A DNA stretch of 60,201 bases from Acetomicrobium sp. UBA5826 (GTDB lineage: Bacteria > Synergistota > Synergistia > Synergistales > Acetomicrobiaceae), in assembly GCF_002433005.1 (NCBI RefSeq), contig NZ_DJHF01000015.1, positions 21,028-81,228 on the forward strand, written 5' to 3'. Below the pieces are notes generated by a model. The model saw only the letters and a program-made list of their open reading frames with translations. It had not been told where the DNA came from and made no database searches. A program made the position numbers and the translations under genes. Below are positions 54,824 to 60,201 of the stretch, in pieces; within the stretch, counting starts at the first letter, position 1, and each line of letters begins with the position of its first letter.

Positions 54824-55058
54824 TTTTCTCCTCCTTGACAAAGGCTTTTGTTCTGCTGTCCTCACGGGACAGCAGTGTGCACTTTACATATTATTTTAGA
54901 GCTTTATTCTTTAAGAAGCAATTCATTATACCTTTCGTTCTACATAATAAAAAACTTATGACTATGATTTGCCTAAAAATCAGCCCCCACACTCCAACAA
55001 AAAAGGTAAAATCGATCACGCAAGGGTTATAAGGATAACATCGGGGAGGAAAAGAATA

Positions 55059-55724
55059 ATGACAAAAGACGAATTTGCAAAATATATCGATCATACGAAT
55101 TTAAGTCCTAAGGCTGCGCATTCGGATATAAAAACTTTATGCGAGGATGCCCTTCGATACAACTTTGCCGCCGTTTGCGTAAATCCCTGTAGAGTGGGCT
55201 TTGCAGCATCGTTTCTTGAAGGTTCTAGCGTAAAAGTCGCTTCCGTTGTGGGTTTTCCCTTGGGAGCAACCTTCACTGAGGCCAAAGCACTTGAAACTAA
55301 ATATGCCCTAAGAAGCGGCGCATCCGAGATAGATATGGTCATAAATATCGGAGCCCTGAAGGATGGGGATGACAAATTTGTCATAAAAGACATCTCCGCC
55401 GTAGTAAAAGCCGCTGACGGCGCTATGGTAAAGGTTATACTTGAGTGCTGCTATCTGACGGATGAAGAGAAAGCGAGAGGCTGCCGGCTGTCGGTCAAAG
55501 CGGGAGCAAATTTCGTCAAAACCTCTACAGGATTTGGAAGCGGCGGAGCAACGATAGAAGACGTGATGATCCTTCGCGAAAATGTACCAGCAAACATAGG
55601 GGTTAAAGCCGCCGGAGGAATTCGCGATTTTAAAACCGCTTACGCTTTTATAAAAGTTGGTGCAACCAGGATAGGAACGAGCAGCGGACCTCAAATAATG
55701 TCCTCTTTTGATCCTTTGGTTTAA
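55059..55724 (+). CDS. DeoC, deoxyribose-phosphate aldolase
   Basis: This 221-residue TIM-barrel aldolase splits deoxyribose 5-phosphate to glyceraldehyde 3-phosphate and acetaldehyde. The Schiff-base Lys is in NFVKTSTGFG (about 153) and a second Lys in GVKAAGGI (about 184). The start ATG 55059 has GGGGAGG upstream; a longer reading from 54969 lacks this. It complements nucleoside salvage. A strong hairpin directly follows. Confidence 0.95.
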   Translation: MTKDEFAKYIDHTNLSPKAAHSDIKTLCEDALRYNFAAVCVNPCRVGFAASFLEGSSVKVASVVGFPLGATFTEAKALETKYALRSGASEIDMVINIGALKDGDDKFVIKDISAVVKAADGAMVKVILECCYLTDEEKARGCRLSVKAGANFVKTSTGFGSGGATIEDVMILRENVPANIGVKAAGGIRDFKTAYAFIKVGATRIGTSSGPQIMSSFDPLV

Positions 55725-55776
55725 GAATTGCCGGTTGCAGTCGCCATTTAAAAGATGTCTGCAACCGGCAATTCTT
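55723..55776. terminator. Long perfect hairpin after deoC
   Basis: An 18-base stem (55723-55740 with 55759-55776) closes an 18-base loop. It overlaps the deoC stop codon and lies between convergent genes. No strong T-run follows, so it may end or protect transcripts. Confidence 0.65.
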
Positions 55777-55807
55777 AGTTAAAACTTGGTGCTTTTGTTA
55801 ATATAAG

Positions 55808-57217
55808 CTACTCTTTTCTGGCATAAACGGGCTCTCGCTCCGGATTCAACCTCAATTGATTTTCGTAATCCCTGAAGACTTTGACGACCATTCCCGAGAG
55901 ACAAATGATACCAACGAGGTTGAGCAGGGCCATCAAACCGTTGAAGAAATCGGCCAATTCCCATACCAGAGGCACGGAGCTAACAGCTCCAAATATTATC
56001 ATTCCCAAAACCCCGAGCCTGTAAATTAAAAGCATGATATTGCTGCCGGACCCGGAAAACAAATACATCAGATTGCTTTCTCCGTAGTAGTAATTTCCCA
56101 ATATCGATGTCCAGGCAAAAAACATAAGAGCTATACTAATAAAGTAGGGACCCCATGAGCCCACGACCGTCTGCATGGAAGTTTGGGTCAGCTCAACACC
56201 AGTAAGCCCGCTGGAAAGCTGTCCTGAGAGCAGAATGAACATTGTAGTGGCCGAACATACTATTACAGTATCGACGAAAACACCGAACATGGCGATAAAG
56301 CCTTGGCGCGCAGGATGTTTCACCTCGGCTGTAGCATGGGCATTCGGAGTAGAACCCATTCCTGCTTCGTTAGAGAAAAGTCCCCTTGCCACTCCATATC
56401 TTAAAGCCTGTGCCACGGTATGTCCCATTATGCCGCCGGCGACCTGCCTCACCCCAAAGGCGCTCTTGAAGATGAGGGAAATAATGGCGGGTATTTCCGT
56501 AATATTAATTATCATGGTAACCAAGGCAATGGCTATATACATAATTGCCATAAAGGGAACCACAATTTCCGCCACCTTCGCTATCCTTCTCAGCCCTCCA
56601 AAAATTACCACTCCGGTTATTATTGCCACAACTATCCCAAGGTAAAGTTCGATGTTTACTGCTGAAGATTCCTTCAGGAAAGCACCTCTTACTCCTGCAA
56701 CGATCGAGTTACACTGCACCGCATTGAATACGAAGGGCATGGCCAGGATGATGCTTATGGCAAAAAGGACACCCATCCACCTTTGCCCAAGGCCCTTTTC
56801 CAAGTAATAGGCCGGTCCGCCACGATATGTACCGTCTGCGTTTTTAACCCTGAAAAGCTGGGCCAAGATGGCTTCGGCAGAAATTGTAGCCATGCCTACC
56901 AAAGCCGTAATCCACATCCAAAATACGGCTCCGGGCCCTCCTGAGACCAAGGCAGTCGCAACTCCGGCGATGTTACCCGTACCCACTTGCGCTGCCAAAC
57001 CAGTGCAGAGGGCCTGAAAGGAAGAAATGCCCTTCTCCTCCGCTTTTCTGCTTCCCAATAACACCTTAAACACATGTCCTATATGGCGTATTTGAGGGAA
57101 GCCCAGGCGAACCGTGTAGAAAACGCCCGTTCCTATCAATAGCCATATCATCAAACTACCCCATAAAATTCCATTCGCCGCCTTTACAAGCTCCATCAAC
57201 AAAGCCAACACCTCCAA
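55808..57217 (-). CDS. AGCS-family alanine/glycine:cation symporter
   Basis: This 469-residue permease has about 11 membrane spans. GLAAQVGTGNIAGVATALVS (about 68-87) is the AGCS signature, with GGPGAVFWMW after it. Later NEAGMGSTPNAHATA (about 285) also fits the family. It imports alanine or glycine with sodium. It is separate from neighbours and divergent from the radical SAM gene. Confidence 0.95.
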   Translation of the reverse strand: MEVLALLMELVKAANGILWGSLMIWLLIGTGVFYTVRLGFPQIRHIGHVFKVLLGSRKAEEKGISSFQALCTGLAAQVGTGNIAGVATALVSGGPGAVFWMWITALVGMATISAEAILAQLFRVKNADGTYRGGPAYYLEKGLGQRWMGVLFAISIILAMPFVFNAVQCNSIVAGVRGAFLKESSAVNIELYLGIVVAIITGVVIFGGLRRIAKVAEIVVPFMAIMYIAIALVTMIINITEIPAIISLIFKSAFGVRQVAGGIMGHTVAQALRYGVARGLFSNEAGMGSTPNAHATAEVKHPARQGFIAMFGVFVDTVIVCSATTMFILLSGQLSSGLTGVELTQTSMQTVVGSWGPYFISIALMFFAWTSILGNYYYGESNLMYLFSGSGSNIMLLIYRLGVLGMIIFGAVSSVPLVWELADFFNGLMALLNLVGIICLSGMVVKVFRDYENQLRLNPEREPVYARKE

Positions 57218-57391
57218 ACTATAAGATAAATGACATAAACGCCGCTTTTTTATTTTAACTACTACGAAAATTTGAGCAACTTTTTAACCGTATACAACCA
57301 CTAAATCAGGCGAGATCGAGCTCCTATTTTTAGAATGGGTCTCTTGCAGTAAATTAAAATAGCTTGAGGCACGATCTGATATACTACTTAT

Positions 57392-58717
57392 ATGGGTGAC
57401 TTCACTGCATTTATAAAAGGGCTGGAAAATAAGAAGGTGCTGGGTATAAACCCTCCTGTCTTCGATTTTGCCTTTTTCGACTTCTGGGCAAAACCACTGG
57501 GGTTGTTATACATTCTGGAATACCTTCGTCGCAGGGGCAATACCGTAAATTTGATCGACTGTATTTACGAGGGAAGGGATAAGCCTAAGTCATACGGACG
57601 CTACAAACCCAAAAGAAGGGAAATAGGAAAACCCCTGCCCTACAAGGCCATCCCCCGTCGGTTTTTTCACTTTGGAATGACGAAAGAAGAGCTGGAAGAA
57701 AGGCTTTCCGCGATAGAGCATCCCGATATTATCCTCATGACCTCCGGCATGACCTATTGGTATCTTGGCGTAAAATGGTGTATCGAAATCGTAAAAGGCA
57801 TTTTCCCCGATGTACCTTTGCTGTTGGGTGGCATATACGCCCAACTATGTCCCGATCATGCACAAGGTCTTGGCGCAGACGGAGTCCAAACGACGCCGCT
57901 CGGCGTACCCTTCTTCCGTCCTGCATTGGATTTGTACGATACTCCAGAGTACGGGATTACGATTACCTCCATCGGCTGTCCTTTAAACTGCAAATATTGC
58001 GCCTCCAAAAGGCTTTGGCCAAAATACAGGAAGCGCAACGTTGACAAAATTATTGACGAGATATCCTTTCAGGCCGGCATGCGATCCGTTGGAGATATCG
58101 CCTTTTACGACGACGCGCTCTTACTGGACAAGGAAAGACACTTCTATCCCCTATGCGATGAACTCAAAAAAAGGCATGGCCACCTGCGTTACCACACCCC
58201 AAACGGATTGCACGTGAGGGAAATCGACGAAGTTTGTGCCCGCTATCTTTACGAAACAGGCTTTAAAACTATACGGTTAAGCCTTGAAAGCACCGACCCT
58301 TCAATACAAAAAGCGAGCTCCGACAAGGTTCATGATGATCAATATATAAGGGCCGTAGGAAACCTGTTTAAGGCAGGTTACACTCACGAGGACATAGAAA
58401 CCTATATTCTGGTGGGTCTTCCCGGACAGCAATACGAAGCTGTAGAGAGGGCAATCCTTTTTGTAAAATCCCTGGGTGCGACAGTTAAGCTAGCGGAATA
58501 CTCTCCCATACCCGGAACGCCCATGTTCGACGAATGTGCCAAGATTTTTCCTCTACTGAAAGAAGATCCTCTATACCAGAACAACACCGCATATTGCGGG
58601 TATATGACACCCGATATAACACAAATAAATCTGCAAAGGCTAAAAAATCTGGCCAAAAATAAAATAAGGGACGGGGTCAAGGCTTCCATTAGACGCGACG
58701 ACCCGCCCCTGATTTAA
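57392..58717 (+). CDS. B12-binding-domain-type radical SAM protein of unknown substrate
   Basis: This 441-residue protein has an N-terminal region resembling the cobalamin-binding domain (KVLGINPP...GLLYILEYLRRRGNTVNLID), without a clear DxHxxG ligand. The radical SAM CxxxCxxC follows in SIGCPLNCKYCASK (about 198). Late motifs ESTDPSIQ and ILVGLPGQ are typical. Family members modify peptides, lipids or cofactors. No partner is nearby to define a substrate. A TATACT lies 12 bases before the ATG and no ribosome site is visible, so the mRNA may be leaderless. Confidence 0.8.
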   Translation: MGDFTAFIKGLENKKVLGINPPVFDFAFFDFWAKPLGLLYILEYLRRRGNTVNLIDCIYEGRDKPKSYGRYKPKRREIGKPLPYKAIPRRFFHFGMTKEELEERLSAIEHPDIILMTSGMTYWYLGVKWCIEIVKGIFPDVPLLLGGIYAQLCPDHAQGLGADGVQTTPLGVPFFRPALDLYDTPEYGITITSIGCPLNCKYCASKRLWPKYRKRNVDKIIDEISFQAGMRSVGDIAFYDDALLLDKERHFYPLCDELKKRHGHLRYHTPNGLHVREIDEVCARYLYETGFKTIRLSLESTDPSIQKASSDKVHDDQYIRAVGNLFKAGYTHEDIETYILVGLPGQQYEAVERAILFVKSLGATVKLAEYSPIPGTPMFDECAKIFPLLKEDPLYQNNTAYCGYMTPDITQINLQRLKNLAKNKIRDGVKASIRRDDPPLI

Positions 58718-58724
58718 AATCTTT

Positions 58725-59984
58725 CTAGCCTTTTTGGTTTGAGCTTATAGGCTCCTTTTCTGAAGAGGCCTCACATTGGCATGCGGGTTTTTTTGACCCA
58801 TGGACCTGTTTCCACGTCACAACGGGCAACCCCCAAATGTTTATGAAGCCTACAGCAGCAGAGTGATCAAAGCTATCTCCCGTCGAGTAGGTAGCTAGAT
58901 CGTCAACGTAGAGAGAATTGGGGGATTTAAGGCCAACTACCGTGCTTTGTCCCTTATACAACCTAACCCTTACGACTCCATTGACGACCTTTTGCGCCTG
59001 ATTGAAGAAGGCGTCTAAGGCGTCCCTCAGGGGAGAAAACCAATAGCCCACGTAAGCCAGCTCGGCGTATTTCAACTCCAGGTCCGCCTTAGCAGCTATT
59101 ACATCCTTCGCCAGGGTCATCTTCTCCAATGCCTTTTTGGCCTGAAGCAACACGACAGGCGCCGGGCATTCGTACACTTCCCTGCTCTTAAATCCCACAA
59201 GCCTGTCTTCGATCATATCTATTCGTCCCACTCCATGTTTACCGGCTATCTCGTTCAGCTTAGCAATCAAGGTAACGCCGTCCATCTCCTCGCCGTTCAG
59301 GGCCACAGGCAGGCCTTCTTTGAAGGTTATCTCCACGTATTCCACTTCATCGGGAGCATCCCAGGGATCCGCCGTGAGCTTAAAGGCATCGGATGGCGGC
59401 TCCGTCCAGGGATCTTCCAGAGGACCACACTCAATAGCCCTACCCCACAGATTATCGTCGATGCTGTAGGGGCTTTTCTTCGTGACGGGAACGGGGATTC
59501 CATGTTCTTTGGCGTAATCTATCTCGTCATCCCGGGAGAAGTGCCAATCCCTCACCGGTGCGATTACCTTAAGATCGGGCTTCAGGGCCCTTGTGCAAAT
59601 TTCTATGCGGACCTGGTCTTGACCCTTTCCCGTGCAACCGTGTGCAACGGCGACAGCTCCCTCGATTTCTGCTATCTTGGCAAGATATTTGGATATCAGG
59701 GGCCTGGAAAGAGCGGATGTCAACGGATAGGTACCTTGATACATGGCGTTAGCCTTCAGAGCAGGCCATACGAAATCCTGGACAAACTCCTCCTTGAGAT
59801 CCATAACATAGGCATTACAAGCACCGGTCAGAAGAGCCCTCTCCTTGCAGGCCTCCAAATCGACTACCTGTCCGACGTCTGCAGTAAAGGTTACGACATC
59901 ATACCCTTGATCCATGAGCCACTTTATAGCGACTGAAGTATCGAGCCCTCCACTATAAGCTAAAACCACTTTACCTTTATACAT
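58725..59984 (-). CDS. ArgG, argininosuccinate synthase
   Basis: This 419-residue enzyme joins citrulline and aspartate with ATP. The PP-loop AYSGGLDTSVAIKW is at about 9-22, and HGCTGKGQDQVRIE at about 114. The length is usual, with a polar tail (after about 400) lacking known role. GGAGG lies before the ATG, and the stop is 7 bases from the convergent radical SAM gene. Expression is governed by the T-box leader upstream. Confidence 0.96.
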   Translation of the reverse strand: MYKGKVVLAYSGGLDTSVAIKWLMDQGYDVVTFTADVGQVVDLEACKERALLTGACNAYVMDLKEEFVQDFVWPALKANAMYQGTYPLTSALSRPLISKYLAKIAEIEGAVAVAHGCTGKGQDQVRIEICTRALKPDLKVIAPVRDWHFSRDDEIDYAKEHGIPVPVTKKSPYSIDDNLWGRAIECGPLEDPWTEPPSDAFKLTADPWDAPDEVEYVEITFKEGLPVALNGEEMDGVTLIAKLNEIAGKHGVGRIDMIEDRLVGFKSREVYECPAPVVLLQAKKALEKMTLAKDVIAAKADLELKYAELAYVGYWFSPLRDALDAFFNQAQKVVNGVVRVRLYKGQSTVVGLKSPNSLYVDDLATYSTGDSFDHSAAVGFINIWGLPVVTWKQVHGSKKPACQCEASSEKEPISSNQKG

Positions 59985-60000
59985 TGCAATTCCTCCTTAA

Positions 60001-60201
60001 ATTAAATATATTCATAAATAAAAAAGGCCCGTCCCACTTAAGGGACGAGCCTTTAATTGCCCGCGGTACCACCCTTATTGGCTAGGACCTTTTGGTCCTG
60101 CCCTCTTGCCGGCCTTTTGTCGGAGGCCACCCGAGTTCCTACTTGGTTTTAACCTTTCTTCGGAACTGGCTCGGGGACTCTCTTCGGTCCGGCTTCACTC
60201 G
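60001..60201 (-). promoter_or_regulatory. T-box riboswitch leader of argG (5-prime part outside window)
   Basis: On the minus strand the T-box sequence GGGTGGTACCGCGG (60074-60061) is followed by an intrinsic terminator. A hairpin AGGACCTTTTGGTCCT (60084-60099) precedes it. T-box leaders read the charging of a tRNA and allow transcription when it is uncharged. The specifier is not assignable because the leader continues past 60201. Arginine or aspartate/asparagine are reasonable guesses. Confidence 0.92.
60020..60051 (-). terminator. T-box-controlled terminator
   Basis: A 10-pair stem (GGCTCGTCCC with GGGACGGGCC, one wobble), 6-base loop and a run of T on the minus strand form the terminator arm. 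The T-box bases would compete for it when uncharged tRNA binds. Confidence 0.85.

Noticed and set aside
55723..55776. CRISPR-like repeat or attachment site
   Set aside because: It occurs once as a single hairpin beside a stop codon; no array, integrase or second copy is present.

Overview
The window looks like chromosome from a diderm anaerobe. It carries outer-membrane beta-barrel and fibre-subunit genes, a TRAP transporter, molybdenum hydroxylases, a T-box leader and an Fe-S-type PurF. The combination and protein style suggest Synergistota (Acetomicrobium/Anaerobaculum-like). That placement is inference from gene content, since no marker gene such as 16S rRNA is present.

Layout. (1) 1-7.2 kb: an intact ISL3-family insertion sequence abuts a promoter-like sequence. 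Downstream is an operon encoding two paralogous small secreted proteins (the second frameshifted), a third secreted protein, a PapD/DUF916-like chaperone and a 957-residue NEW3-barrel protein. It resembles a non-classical chaperone/usher system and is the best candidate here for an undescribed system. (2) 7.2-12.6 kb: a MazF-type toxin-antitoxin pair, a SIMPL-domain protein, rlmN, a divergent ATP-type PEP carboxykinase and a TauE/SafE permease. (3) 12.6-15.6 kb: a scar region with decayed genes (IS256-like and IS3-like transposase remnants, a truncated SLOG-like gene, a frameshifted gene) around two small intact genes. (4) 15.6-25.2 kb: a de novo purine operon, purC-purS fusion, purQ, purL, purF, purM, purN, purH, purD, mostly overlapping or nearly so. 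(5) 25.2-48.4 kb: 18 minus-strand genes in a nearly continuous array. They encode two purine permeases, a deaminase, three molybdenum-hydroxylase sets, SsnA, a PreA-like ferredoxin oxidoreductase, YgeW-like carbamoyltransferase, YgeY-like hydrolases and two PLP lyase-type enzymes. This is a variant of the anaerobic purine/urate degradation cluster known from E. coli ygeW-ssnA-xdhD and gut anaerobes. (6) 48.4-60.2 kb: a LysR regulator, a TRAP transporter, purE, glyA, deoC, an alanine/glycine symporter, a radical SAM protein, and argG behind a T-box leader that runs off the window.

Biosynthesis (purC-D) and catabolism meet tail to tail at 25.23 kb, 6 bp apart. glyA and the amino-acid symporter fit a metabolism in which purines are opened and drained through glycine/C1 units. 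The catabolic array and lysR diverge from a compact two-way promoter. A near copy of that promoter separates the TRAP operon from purE, which suggests linked control.
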